Assembly: GCA_015179025.1 (NCBI GenBank)
Contig: WHUX01000060.1
Span: 235,469 to 299,468 of the forward strand
Length of the DNA stretch: 64,000 nucleotides
DNA from: Terfezia claveryi
Lineage: Eukaryota > Ascomycota > Pezizomycetes > Pezizales > Pezizaceae
Direction: 5' to 3'
Shown here piece by piece: positions 22,325 to 37,300 of the stretch (the stretch's first letter is position 1; the number at the start of each line of letters is the position of its first letter). Both the position numbers and the translations under genes were made by a program. The notes below the pieces were generated by a model. That model worked only from the letters and a program-made list of their open reading frames with translations, made no database searches and had not been told where the DNA came from.

Positions 22325-25300
22325 CTACCCTGCCTTAAAAGCCCTATCCACCATCTCCTCAATTCCAAGAATGATACGCTCCACTTCATGATGATCCATT
22401 AAACCCACCCGCGCAAACACACCAAGCCCAATATTCCCCCCGTTAACAGCAACCTCAATATCCAAATTATTCTATGTCAAGATTAGCCTTCGTACGCTTC
22501 TTTATTGTGCAAGTTATAGTGCTTACCATGATGTGCTTTCTAACCAAGTTCGTGTCCAACATATCTTCGCCAACTGGAGTAAAGATAAATGGTTTTGCTT
22601 GCTCCTTTTTAGGCTTACACAACTTCGCTGCCTCGGCTGCTGTTGTTGGAAGCACAGGCTTGACTTCCTCCAACATAATCCATGAATCATCTTCATCCTT
22701 ATCGTGCTCACCAATATCATCCTTCGTTCCGTCAACTTCAACCCCTGGTAGCCTCAAATAGTTAAACCAGGCATCAACCTTTATTCCTTCGAATCCTTCT
22801 CGCCTAGTCCATCTTTCCACATCAGCTACACTCACGCCCGCAGAATTGTCTGCATTGTTGATTTCCGCAAGATCTTTTTGGATTCTTCTAGCAAGTGTGT
22901 GCAATCCCGTGGTTTTAGGACGCCTCACTCTTAACGGCAAAAGATTGAGTGTTGGCGCCGTTAGATGATACAGATGATTCTCGGTGGATGCATTAATGGG
23001 CAGACGGTTGGAGAGGTATATACCAATCACGATATCTTGATCTGCATCTGGGCTGAAGCCCTCGGTGTCAGATGGAGAGGAGGAGCGGGGAGAGACTGCT
23101 ACCGAGGAACTGGTTGAACTTTGCGCCGATGAGGGCTTCGTGGAAAGCAGTTCAGCATATATCTTTGAAAACGAAGCTAGGAATAGCGATTGAAGTGTGA
23201 TTCCATGCTTCCGGCATTGCTTCTCCAGCGTACTCGAATTCCTAACGAGGGTAGGATTAAAAATGGATGTTGTCACTTTCAGCTTCTGGCCTAACTGATT
23301 AGGGTTAGATGGGCAGGAAAGGAGTGTTGATATTGCCCCATCGAGATATTTCGACCAGAAGCTTTCCTGTTTTGATCGATCCCGAGAGAAGGTATAAGCA
23401 ACCACAGAGGGCCAGGATATGGATGCCTCCAGCGGCATTTGGGTCACGGTAGTTGAACTAGCTGTAGGCTCAGATGTAATTTGTACTGGTGCTACTGCAG
23501 GTAGGCTCAGAGGTTTCTGCGCGGTTGGCTTGGGAACCTGCGGTACAGAATTGTACATCTTCCTTAGCTTCTTGAGCAGAAGTGGAAGACTAACTCCGTC
23601 ATATAGCGCATGGTGTATGGTGAGCAAGAGGAAAGATTCCTGGGCCGTATTTATCATCCTTAGCCTGACTGGTGGGGACCTCAATGAAACCTGCTTCTGT
23701 TGCTCTTGAGAGACCTGCGAAGAAACAAAATCTTGGTGATCCTTGCTTGGAATTGACATCTCTACCGCCTCGAATTGCGCCTCGACTTCTGAGAATACAA
23801 CTTGGAGGATGGGAACTCTCTCCATACCTGTCGAAACGAAGGTCGTCCGAAGTATAGATTCCTCTTTGACGAGCATCTGCCAAGCATTTTCCATTCTCTT
23901 GCTAGCCAGTGGCTGAGCCTTGAAGCTGAAAGTAGGCATGAAGATACTTCCGTTGGTATTCTGCCATGTGGATAGCATATATATTTGCCCCGCTGTTGCG
24001 GGCATAACTAGCTCCAGGTTCTCCGCATTTACCCCTTTCTTCTTCAGCAGACTCTTTGTATCGATTCCAATCAAAGCGTTTTTGATTGCCTGGCTCGTAT
24101 TTATGGCAATCGCCGGGGCATCACGTGTCTTCGTATTTTCTGCTGCTGCCAGACTTATTTTCTCGATCGTAGCATTTCGCAAAATCTCTGCTACCCCTAA
24201 CCAAATTCCTTCCTTGCGTAACTCAGAAGATACTCGAATGGCACTGATAGAGTCTAATCCTAGATGGAATATTGTCTGGCTGCGCTCGATTGCTGCTTCC
24301 GGTATTTGCGCAATTGCGGAAAGCACCTTTCTGATCTTCAATTCAAAGGGACACCAGTCCCCCTTCACATGCCGGGTGGCCTCGGTTTCGTTGATAGAAT
24401 TCTCCGGTACGCCTTCAGTCAAATGTCTGTAAATTTGAACTAGTTTGGTATTTCCAAATCGAACCATACCGTTGTCGTATAAGACAGCTGGGGAGTCTGG
24501 ACTCTCAATGATGTGCGAGAGTAGGGAGTCAAGAATTTGCAACATGTTCTCAACATGTTCTAATGTCATAACGGTGGATTTACACGCCGTTCTCCAGGCC
24601 AGTTTATTGTCTTCTCGTTCCATTTCCACGCAAGCATTATACTAATGAGTTTGAATTAGCAATAACACAAGTTTCACATATCAACGTTTTACTTACCTCT
24701 AGATCGGAATAGCCTTGGATAGAATGGTAGAGTCTTTGCAACTTGGAGTCAGCCTGTCCAGGCTGGTAGATAAACAGCGTATCGAACAAGCGTTTCCCGC
24801 CGGTATTCACAAGCTTTTGAATCATTCTCAAGGGAGTATGTTGATGTTTAAGCACATTTCCACTATTTTCTTGCATGTACTGAAGCATTGTTCTGTAGGA
24901 ACCATGCGCAATGACACGGATAGGGACAGTAGTCATGGATGGGAACATTATCTCTTCTGCATTATCTGTATCTCTGCCGGACAATACGGCTCCAAAGACC
25001 AAATCAGACCTTCCCAGGTAATGGGCGAGCACAAGGCCCCAACAAGTTTGACCCAGTGTTTGCACAGTGATCCCGATTCGCCTGCAAAAAGCTGCTGCAG
25101 TTGCATAATCTGTCTTCGAGACGATTTCGTTTCTGTGTGTCAGTCGTGTCTTCCGATCATCACATAGGACGGGGAGTTCCGAGATTTCGGCTCCTTGCAA
25201 CAGTTGTTCCCAAAACCGTGAAGACTCCTCTGCATTATTCTTCAAGATGTTCTCTAGTAATGGAGTTGGTGAAGGTCGGGGAACGAGGGAGTTGTGATAA

Positions 25301-28300
25301 GCTCTACGAATATCTTCATGCAATAGGCCAATAGACCAACCATCATAAAGTGCATGGGATATGGAAAGTAGAAGGTATCGAGACTTGTCCGACTTTATGA
25401 CCGTCAACTGAATTGGTGGCCGCTGCAGCAAATCTGCAGCGTTCACACAATGATTTATGGCTTCTTGGAGCTCTTGCCAGACATCTTCTCCCAAAGGGAG
25501 TGAGATTTGTGTCCAGGGAACCTCGGTCTTCTTGTGTACGACCTGGCCAAATGCATGTGGAGATACGATACCAAACTCGTGGACTTGGAAAAAGCTGGTT
25601 CTTAATATAGCGTTTTCTTGTATCACCATCTTCCAAGCATTCTGTAGCCGACCAAGGTCAACAGCATTGTCGATTTCGAGAACCACATGATTGAAGTAGA
25701 ACTTATAGTTTGAGGTTAGCGTTTCTGCAATAATGGCTTCCTGTAGGGGCGTTGTCGGGTATATCGCTTCAAAACTATCTTCGGGGAACTGCTTTCGTGC
25801 CTGGGACTCAAAGTCAAACAGGGTGGTATCAGCCGAAACCTTCTGGGCCTGTATAGACGCCTCTTGCAAATATGCATGTAGCTTTCGAATTGTTGGATTC
25901 CTCATGATGGTGCTAACGGAGACATGGATTCCACTTCGGCGAAGACGAGCTGACAGCTTGATTGCCTCTATACTGTCCAGCCCGAGCTCAAAGATCGAAG
26001 CATTCTCAGAAACTTCAGACTCCTCCAAGCCGGTGAGATTTGCCACGGTTCGCCTAATTTCCAGGCCCTCAGGATTCCATTCAAAGCCCCCATTATAGTC
26101 ATTCGTCTGTGGGGGTTCAATCACCGGTATACACGATATTGTAGTCGATCTCTCCACGGCCGTGGGAGCACTATCAGGCTGCTTCAGTAGCTGCAATAAG
26201 GCACCTTCCATCCTGGAGATCAGTTCAAAGGCTTGCTGCTTAGACAGAACATCCCCTAGTGCAGAGATAGTAATGATCAGATCTCCATTGCTGTGCTGCT
26301 CGATTTCAACAGACACCGGGAACTAGCCTTGTCAGTTTCTTATTTCCAAGGGAGAGAGAAATAACTCACATCAACGTTGGCTTTGCTTTGCATGGGCATC
26401 CATAGTTGGGAGGTTTTTGCACAACCTCCGCTGGATATTCTCTGGTATACAAACAGACTCTCAAAAATCTCGTGGCCTGGAGAAAGAGATACCCACTTTC
26501 GTATTAACCGTAATGGAGTGTGATGATATGGTATCGATTCCGCATTGAATGAATGTGCTTGCTTGACCAGTTCCCTCCAAGTGGCACATCCGGTGAGCTG
26601 AAGGAAACAGGGAATTGTGTTGAAAACTGGCCCAATAGCGTCTTCGATTTCGTCAAGTGGCAAGGTTCGACCCGATACTACAACTCCAAAAGTAACTTCT
26701 TTACCAATGTAGGATGCGAGCACAGTAGCCCATGCAGCTTGAACCAAGGATTGAGAAGTGCACCCAAATTGCTTGCAGCCTTCATCTACTGTAATACCAC
26801 TAATTGCCATTGGGCACTGAAGTGTGAAGCCCTTTTGTCCGTGCCCATCTAGCCGCCTGAACGGCAAAAACTGCTTCGCTTGCAAATGCTTCTTCCAGAA
26901 AATCTCGGCCTCGTTGAGGTCACAAGCCATGATATGTGGTACAACATCAGAAAATTGGCAAACTCGAGGCTGATATTTGGAGTTATAGGCGTCCTCAACA
27001 TCTCTCAGGATTATAGATATGCTGTTTCCATCATAGAGGCCATGAAAGATATTCAGAACTAGAATGGTCCTAGATGGGGTACGGACAACCTGGAAGTATA
27101 TTGGTGGTTCCCGCAGGCTCCTGTTTAAGCGAGCTAGGCTGTTCTTTTCCTTCTCCAATAGCCCCTCGAGCTGATTATCCTGAGGAATGCCTAGAGAAAC
27201 CCAGTTTACGGTTGTTTCCTTGAGTACAACTTGGGCGTATCCATCAACGGTATCAAAGAAACATGTGCGCAGAATATCTGTTGACTTTATCACCGTGGTC
27301 CAAGCCTCCTTCAACTTCTCAATATCGGTATGAGAGGTAAGCTCGAAGGCAAACGATACAAAATAAGGTGAGTCATTGGAATCAATGAACCGAAAAATCA
27401 TTCCTTCTTGCAAGGCTGAGCAGGGGAGAATTTGTTGTACTTTATCCTGATCGATGCCGAGTTGTTCACAGACCTGGAACGAGTTTTTGCTAGTGAATGC
27501 CGATAGCTTCTGTCGGGCATCCTCAAGATTATTGGCAATGTTAGGGTTAACATTCGAAGCCTCCGAGAGAGCACGAGCAAGCCTTGCGATGGTACTATCT
27601 AGATGAGGGTTAGCAGTTGAAAGAAGTTTGGGCTCAGGGTAACAACTTTGCATGATCATGGAAACTGTAGCCGTGTTAAAACCAGACTTCTTTAACTTTC
27701 TCGCTAATCCAACCACGGAAACTGAGTCAAGCCCTAGCTCGAATATAGTTGAAGATCCCCTGATGTCTTGCCGCTGAAGCCTAGTCATTTCTGCAAGGAT
27801 AGACTGAATTTCTACCTCGGCAGCGGACAGACTTTCCTCTTTCTCTCCTCTGTAGGCTAGCGATTGGAGGACCTCTAGAGACGCATCCATATAAATTTGT
27901 GTGAGTCGCTTGTTGTCAACTTTGTTATTGACAGACAGTGGTATTTCTGACAAAGGGAGGAAATGAGTTGGCACCATATAAATAGGGAGATTCCTCTTGC
28001 ATGAGTTAAGCAGGGAAGCTATTAGAGTTGAGTACTCTCCCGTAGTAATCAAAGGGGATGCTCTTTTCTCCATGCCAGTGCCGTTAACAGAGAAGAATGA
28101 TACCAATTGATCTCTCTGTTGCTTTGGATGCCTGAGTACCAGTGTTGCGGCTGCCTTTACGTTAGGGTCCGCCCGTTTAAGAGTTGTGTTGATTTCTCCG
28201 ATCTCCAGCCTTTGTCCTCGTAATTTGACTTGGTCATCAGCCCTCCCAAGGAAGTCAAAACAACCATTGTAGAGTACTCTGACCAAATCGCCAGTGCGGT

Positions 28301-31300
28301 ATATCCTGCTAAGATTAGACCCGGATCAAATGTATTAGACTATTAAGGCCTTACCTTTCGCCATATTTTTCTAGAGTTGGAAACTTTTCTTGTGTCAAGT
28401 TTGGTCGATTCAAGTAACCTTTTCCAACCAATTTTCCAAACACGCAGAGTTCCCCAATAGCACCTTTGAGCGTTGGTCGAGTTGTGTTCGGGATCATGAC
28501 AAATGAGCCTACGTTATTGGCCTGGGGCCCAATATTTGATGGTTTCCCATCTTGAGGTACTTGGGGCAACATTGTGCAGCCAATTGTCACTTCAGTTGGC
28601 CCATACCTACCTTTCAATTAGCTTACTTTCTTTTCTTCAGTGCAGAGTCAAAACCCACCCATTGTGAAGCACGCCATGTTTCCCCCAGGTATCTAGAACA
28701 TCTTGCTTTAATACTTCTCCGCCAACAATAAAGACACCACGCAACAGAGAGGGGACTTCTTCGGGATCTAGTAAGGCAGCTAAACTCGGTGTAAGGTCCA
28801 AATGTGTGATCTCAAGCTTGCTGATAGCCAGTGAGAGGTCTTCAAATAGAAGATCCCTGGGGGTTGACGTAAGGCATATTCCGACACTCCAGCTCCAGAA
28901 CTGCTCAAGTACGCTGACATCAAAGTGAAATGAGGCAAATTGAAGAAATCGAGATTCTCCATCCCAGTGTCCTTTAAAAATGCGTTGGAAGGAGAGAATA
29001 GCTTGAACGGTGTTCTCGTGTGTAATTTCACATCCCTTGGGAATACCAGTAGTTCCTACATTTCATTAATAACCTTTACTACGCCATCTAAGGAAGGATC
29101 TCACCTGAAGTGTAGAGGCAATAGCACAGGCTACTTGGAGTCAGGCCCTTGGGATGAGGTCGCTCTATTGATGAGTTTTGAATCTTTTCATCTTGTCCTA
29201 CTACAAAAACTCCAACTTCTACTCCCCACCTGAGGTCATCTGCGAATCGATCCATGGTGAGAATGCATTGAGCCCCGGAATCTTTCACAATAAATGCCTT
29301 GCGATCAATTGGTGCCGTAGGATCCAATGCCACATATCCACACCCTGCCTTAAGTATACCCAGGATTGCAATCGATGCTTCAGCCGACTTATCAAAACAA
29401 ATACCCACCAGGCCTCCAGTTCTCACACTGTATCTGAGTAAAAAATTAGCCACCTTGTTAGCTTCCTGATCCAGCTGTCTGTAGGTCCATTGTTGCTTCT
29501 CCACTCGGTCTTTTGTTATGCTCGTTGCAAACTCCAAAGCAATTTTCTCCGGTAATATATCGCAATGTTTCTCGACAAATTGATGGGCGAACATTACATC
29601 GGAGGGAATTTCACGTTCCGCTGGGGGAAGGATTGAAAGAAGCTCATCTTGAAAGTGCGAGAATTCTGTGCATTCACCGTGTGGATTCTCAAGTATATCG
29701 ATCAATGCTGCATTAAGTTGCTGGACAAGGATCTTGCTTTGTTCCAATGGGAAGATGTCATCCCTGCATGTAGCTCGTATAATTAGACTGTCGTTCTCAG
29801 ACGGCTCCACTTCGATGGATATAGAATACTAGTCAACTGTTAATGAAGTCCCTGAAAACCCTATTTGTGTCACTTACATCAACGTAAGCGTCCTCATCCA
29901 ATGTGGTCCACAAGGGTGGTTCGTCATTGAGGGCCTTAAATGCCGTCTTTTGGTACACAAAAATGGAATCGAAGAAAGATTGATCTGGATGATCGAACCA
30001 CCTCTGAATCAATCGGAGTGGAGTATGTTGATGTGGGAGGACCCTTATATTGCTGTCTTGGATTCTTATAACAAGGTCATGGTTGCTCCCGACAACAGTG
30101 CCGAGGGCTGGCACTGTGGTAAGGCAAGGAAAGACTGTGTCCTCAGCATCTCGTATTCCAGTTCGACCCGATAAAACTTTCTGCGCATTAGCAGCCAATC
30201 CACTTACGCAATAGATCTCACACGAACTTACCCACACCAAAGATAACCTGAGGTTCTCCGAGGTATGCTGATAGTATTCTTGCCCAAGCAGCTTGAGCAA
30301 CTGCATGAATCGAATATCCTAGCTTTTGAGAAGCAGCTTCAATCTCCGAAAGCTTCCAGGTAGAGCTTTGAGCTGTCACATGGCTAGATTGGGATCGGAC
30401 TCGGGTGGCAGTCAAGCTTGGGAATCTGGATATGGTACTGCCTTCGAGCTGTTTGAGCCAGAATGACTGACTCTCATCTAATTTGGATCCATCAAGTGCG
30501 GCCTCCACAATCTTTCCAAGTGGACCAGCAAAATGAGGGCGGATGCCAAGGGCTTTCCCAAGGTATTTGCTTCTAACGGCGTCCAAAATCATTTTTAGTG
30601 ATTGTGCATCATAGAGAGCGTGATGTGCAGAAAGTAGAACCTGAGTAGTTTTTCCAGTGATGACCAATGTGAGATGCCAGGGTGGGTGCCCAAGGCGATG
30701 GACAGACTGAGTGGCCAATAAAGACTTTTGTTGTTTGATGGCAGATTGACGCTGAGCATCATCGACCCTTATCAAAGTCCATGGTAGCTCAACACACTTC
30801 TTCGAATAAACAACGGTGGCAAAGGAATGCTGGTCGTCATCTATGCTAAAGAATCCTGTTCGGAGAATCTCATTTTCTTCGATGACCTCTGTCCACGCTT
30901 GTCTTAGTGGTTGAATATCGGTAGTTGGAGATAGTTCATATAGGTAATGGTTGAAATATAAACCTCCATCAGTGCGCAAGAACTGAGAAAGCATGCCAGC
31001 TTGTGTCGCAGTACAAGGATACACTGCGACGATTTGATCAGTTGAGAGGCTAAATTCTGCAACCAGTGAGCTTGTGAAGCGTGCTGCAAAAGTGGTTAGA
31101 TGGGGGTTTAGCGCAATTAATTCTGTATCTTGCTTATCCCCGGAGGTTGTGTAAATCAGTCGGGGCGACAATTGCTTGATTGAAGGGCACTACTTGCGGT
31201 TAGCAATCTGTGTGGAAGATAGGTTCAGGGTAATACCTCAAGTATGTCAATTACAGTTATCATAAACCCTCGTTTTCGCAACCTCATCGCGACCTGCGCA

Positions 31301-34300
31301 GCGCTTATACTATCTAGTCCTATTTGATAGATTGTGGAGGCTTTGGAAATACTATCCGCTGGAATTTGAGAGATATCTGCTATGATGTCGCGAGCCTCTA
31401 ATTCCTCTTTGGTCCATTGCTCGGTGTGGTCTAGCGTATAACTTTCGCTCAAGGATTCAATATCCTGCTGTGAGAAGAGGGACTTCAGAGCCTTCTTGTC
31501 AACCTTACCAGCTGCTGAAAGAGGTATATGATCGATTACAAGCATAACTCCAGGTACCATATAAGTAGATAAAGCTTGCTCTGCTGCACTTCGTGCGGTG
31601 GATAGAAGTTTTGCCTTTAGTTGCAGGTCCTCAATGACGACTGGGGCGGTGCCCTGATTCTCTCTTCCTTCGAGAGCTAAGAATGACACCAGTTGCTCTT
31701 TAGTATCAACAGAGTGTTGCAGTACGATTGTTGCAGTATCCTTGATATCCTCATGGCTATTCTTGATGACGTGGTTAATTTCATCAAGCTCGACTCTCAG
31801 TCCACGAATCTTAACTTGGTCATCCAAGCGACCTATGAACTCAAATGTGCCATTTGCCAACATTCGAGCATTGTCCCCTGTACGGTAAAGTCTCTCAGTG
31901 CCCACCATGATAAATTTAGATTTCGTTAGCTGAGGGTTATTGTGATACTCTCGAGCAATCTGAGGACCCCCAATGCACAGTTCTCCGCAGCCAAGCCTCG
32001 GTAGTGTGTAGTTCGAGTCTTGCGAGAGGATATGGAGAGACGCTGATGGGAGTGGTGTTCCAATGTTGGACGATTTGATACTTCTGTCAACTGGTACGAT
32101 TGTGCAACACATTGCAGCCTCTGAAACGACTCATCAGAAAATAAATTCTTCTATAAATGGAGCTTGCGTTACACTATACCGGTGGGCCCGTATGAGTTGA
32201 CGCAACGAGGTCCCCACTCATTAACTAAATCTTGTGGCATTGCTTCCCCTATGCAGTATAGAAGCTCTACCTTAGGCAGATTTTGAGCAATTAGCGTTGA
32301 AGCCACAGTTGGAGTTAAATCAAGCATCGTGATGTTCATCCTGTTGATTGTTCCTTCAATTTCACCAAGAAGCTGCTTCTTCCCAGCCGAGCAGAGGGTG
32401 AAGCCATAATTCCATGCCATAAAACAATCATAATAACACATGTCAAACGTTATAGCAGCAAATTGCAGAATGCGTGATTCTCGAGTCCAGGGAATGATAC
32501 TTTGGGATGCCCTGATGGTCTGCAAGGCGCTTTTGATTTCGACAGACACGGCCTTTGGCAACCCAGTTGAACCTATCCAGAGGTGAGTTGAACGAACATG
32601 CTATGGGGCCTGAATTCATACCTGACGTATATAGCCTGTATGCAAGATGAGTAGGTAGTAAGTCTTCTATGATTGGATTCGCCACTGGGTAAGAGCAGAG
32701 GTCGTGTTCTTCAAGTACGATGAACTTCAATCCGTCCCGCGCGGGCAAGTCCCTAACATCAGTACTGTTCGTGATTACCCATCGCGCACCCAACTCCTCC
32801 AGCATAAACGCTTTCCTCTGGGCTGGGGCACTAGGGTCTATCGGTGTAAATGCAGACCCAGCTTTTAGAATGCCAAGGACGCAGATATAGTACTGAGGAG
32901 ATTTCTCTATGCATATGGGGATTGCTTCGTCTCTCGTCACACCATATTTGAGAAGAATATGTGCAACTTGATTGGCAGCTTCGTTGAATGCTCCGTAGGT
33001 GTAAGTGGAGACTCTGCCTTCATCGTCCAAAAATTCAAGTGCGGTAGCAGCAGGGTCATCTCTCGCTTTTTGTTCGAGTAACGAATGGAGGAAAGTATCA
33101 GTTGCTTCGGGCAGGGCGATAGGAGGAGAATTAGAAGTTGATAGTAAGATCTTTTCAAGGAAGGTATGATCCACGATAATAGCTTCTGGAGTCTCTATGG
33201 AAGCGCACAAGGCCTGATCAAGCTGACGGAGGATTATATCAGCCGCCTCTTCATCCATGGTAGTGCTATTGTGAATGTTAGATGACTATCAAAACAATGA
33301 GGTATAGCTTCATACCGACGGAAGTGGAGCACAAAATCAATGGAATCATGTCTTCGATTGGGCTTGAACTCCAAGACAACCGCAAACTTTGGTGATGTTA
33401 ATAATGAAACCAAGTTTGTGACAGGCAAGTACTTACGTCCATCTCGCTCCTGTCATCGATAACCTCCCAGAGTTCATCTAAGGAAGATTCTCTCGTATAT
33501 TGTAAGATAAACAATGTATCAAATAACGTTTGGCCTTCGGTATGAAGCGTTGCCATAATCCGCCTTAAAGGAGTAAATTGAAATGGCATGACCTCGGCGT
33601 TTGCCCGCTGTAACATTTCCATGAGTGCGCAGTTCGTCAGGCTGGGTGTTAGTTTAACTCGCACTGGAATTGTATTGAAGCAGGGAGCAATAACGTTTTC
33701 AACACCAGGAACTGGAATCGTCCGTCCACTGACAACATTGCCAAAGCAAATGTCAGCCTCCCCAGTCTGTACTGCCAGCAATCTAGCCCATACACTTTGC
33801 CCTAGTGCAAGCAATGATATGGACAAACTTTTGCAGCCATTTTCAATATCTCTCAGTGGTCTTGATGATTTCATGCTCCGTGTAGCCATGCCTGTCAGGT
33901 TAGCTTTATGAACATTCGACTTACCTGTGAGGTCTGGAAACTGAACAGGTTGAAAACCACCCATGACCCCTTTCCAAAATTGATCCGCCTCATTCATGTC
34001 ACGGCTTTCGATGAATTGAAGAACACTCGAAAATGAAGGACGGGCAGATAGTGGTAACCCGTTGTACACCATCTGGACTTCCTCCAGTAGCAGATCCATT
34101 GCGAACCCGTCATAAAGTGAATGATGTGTCGACATTAGTAACACATTTCGTCTCGGTGATCTCAGCAAGGTGAATGCAAGAGGAGGTCTAACAACAGTGA
34201 GGCCTAAAGACACAATGTTCACTTTTCGATTGACCGTCGACGACAAATCCTTATCATCCTGCACAAAATCCTCGGTCCATGGTAGGCTGTATTCCCTCAG

Positions 34301-37300
34301 AACTACCTGCGCGTAGGCATGTCTGGAATTGGAAGTGAGACAAAAACATGTCCGCAATATCTCATTCCTTTGCATTGCTATTTCCCATGCACGCTTCAGT
34401 CTGTCTGGATCCGCTCTAAGCTCGAAGACAGTATGATTGTAGTATGATGCTGCATTCTCTCCCGCTCTTTCTGTGAGCATTGCCTCTTGCAAATGCGTAC
34501 ACGGAAGGATTGCCGTGACTTCCGATTCAGTCAACCCCAGTTCATATAAAACTTGAGCCCTCACAGAGGTGGAAAACTCTTCAAGATGATCAACAAACTT
34601 TGTTCTTGGGTGTTCGTTGACAACACCATGCTTGTCTATAAATGCTGCAAGGCCAGTGACCGTTGGGTTTTGCATGATTTGAGAGACCTCCGGACGATTA
34701 TACCCCATTTTGCCAATTTGCCCTGAAAGATGGATTGTGGAAATAGAGTCGAGGCCGAGGTGAAATATGGAGGTTGACTTTTCTATCTTCAGTAATGAAA
34801 CTTTTGCAAGCTGTGCAATGATTTTCGCCAATGCGCGCTCTGTTGACGTCCAGCCATCACTTCCATTGTCCTCACTTGACGACTGTGCGCTGAAAGGTAC
34901 TAGGGCTTTGGCATCCATAGCGAGATAATATCGTTGAAGTTCTGCTTTGTCTATCTTACCTTGGCTTGTCATAGGAAGTTTAGGAATCGGAACAATGTTG
35001 GTGGGAATCATGTATGCAGCTAAGTGGCTAGACATTGTCTGGAAGGCCTCAGAAATGGCCCTGGAAATCCCTGAACCATGGTGTAAAAGTTCGAAGGGTT
35101 CCTTAAAGTTTCCACAGCCCCGGAGAACCACAAAGGACACAATATGAACGCTATTGGTTTCAGCAACTGTGATGGTCAGTGTCGTTGCGTCGCTTATAAG
35201 CTCTTGCTGGAGCAAAACAGAATTGATCTCCCCCAATTCAATTCTGAGGCCTCGGATCTTCACTTGGTCGTCTTCGCGGCCAATGAACTGGATAGAACCG
35301 TCGGGGAGAAGTCTCCCTAGATCACCGCTTCGATAGATCCTTCCATACCTTGGATGAGATATGAATCTCTTCGAAGTGAGCTCTGGCATATTTAAATATC
35401 CTCGACCCTATTCCTAATCAGCGATACTTTCAGACGCATGCTATTTGAATACATATATACCACTTGAGAGCCTCCAAAGCAAAGCTCACCCACACCTCCT
35501 CTAGGAACAAGTTCAAAGCCATCATGTAGCGCCAATATAAACGCAGAAGTATTTTTGAGAGTCAGGCCCAAGTTATTCACATGTTCTTGCTGTGTCATGG
35601 CAGCATTCATAGTACAGATATTTGTCGTCTCACTAGGGCCATATCCTTGATACAAGCCACGGCCAGCCCAATTCCCGAAGACTTTCGGGGTGATAGCTTC
35701 ACCAGCTGTCACCAACATCCGCACTGTAGGCACATTGTCAGGATTGATCAGAGCTGCTACGGTAGGTGTGAGACTGAGATGAGTAATCTCGAAGGCATTG
35801 ATTATCCTCTCTAAATCCTGAAGTAGGAAATCTTTGGTGCCTGCACAAAGGGACATTCCAGAAGCCCAGGTGAAGAAGATATCAAATACAGAAACTGTCA
35901 ACGTGCAAAACTTGTCAGCATAGCTAAAATAAGTGGGTCAGAGTGTTTGACTTACCATCAAACGCCTGGGAACAGAACTGTAACAACTTGGAGCTTGCTG
36001 TATATGGGTATATCTCCTTCAGTTCAATGATGTTCGTGACCATATTTATGTGACTGATTAATACACCCTTGGGAATGCCAGTAGTACCTGATGTAAATAC
36101 AGCGTAGGCCAGTGACGAAGGATCAATCTCAATATTCGGATTGAAGGAGCTGAACCCGTCAAGTGCTAAACTGTCTGCTATTATAATCTCTGGAACTTTT
36201 AAGGAGTCAAGTTTACGGTTAACATCGCTTGTTGCCAGACAGATCCGGACTTGTGCATCGCTCAGAATCTTCTGAACTCTCTCTATCGGGGTATCTGGAG
36301 TGAGTGGTAGATATGCCGCGCCTGATTTGAGAATGGCTAAGATCGAGATATAGAGTATTAGTGATTTTTCCATATACACGCAAACAAGCTCATCAGTAAC
36401 CACCCCCATTGAGATTAATTTGTGAGCGAGAGCATTGGAAGCTGCATTTAGCTCCGAATAAGTTAGACGGTCCTTCCGCAGGCCATTTTTGTTAAGCTCA
36501 TGCGCAAATTCAAGAGCGATAACATCAGGTCGCTCAGTAGCCATCGTCTCCACCAGCTCCACCAGAGAAGGAATATGATCAAGGGGTGGGATAGTGGGTT
36601 TTGGATTTTGGATTGACAGTAGAGATTCGTCGAGACCAGATGAAAGTGTGTTCAGCGTAATGAATGGGCTAGCCACAATGCTTGAGACAAGAAAATCAAG
36701 TTGGGATAAGAGGACATTAAGCTGTGTGGGCGGCAAAATCTCAGTCTTATATGTTGCTTTCAGGGTAACTATATCGCCGCTTGGCTCAGCTTCGAGGAGA
36801 AGTGAAAACTGAGATCATATTAGCTCAACTTCTTTCTCCATTATCACATCAAGAGTATACAAACCTCCAGACGATCAATATTATCCACCTGCTTTATGGA
36901 ATTCAGTGCTTCACTCTCCCCTTCTAATGTTGTTTGTTGCCAAATAAGCAAAGTATCAAACTCTCCCGAGCCTACCCCACAGAGTTTTTTGATCTGCCTC
37001 AAATCCAAATCGCCATACGTTAAGAGCAACCTGTTGAAATGATGAATTTCCCTCATGAGTTCAATGCACCTTTTCGTCTTGTCCCCCAATACTACTCGCA
37101 TAGGTAATGTTGAAATGCATGGACCGATGATGTCCTCAATTCCTGGCAGCGGAATAGTGCGCCCTGAAACCACAGTTCCATATATTATGTCAGAAGAATG
37201 AAGATACATGCTCAGAAGGTAGGCCCATGATGTCTGAATTATAACTTGTGGGGAAATACCGAGCTCGCGGGCCGACCGTTCTAAGCTATCCCGGGATACT

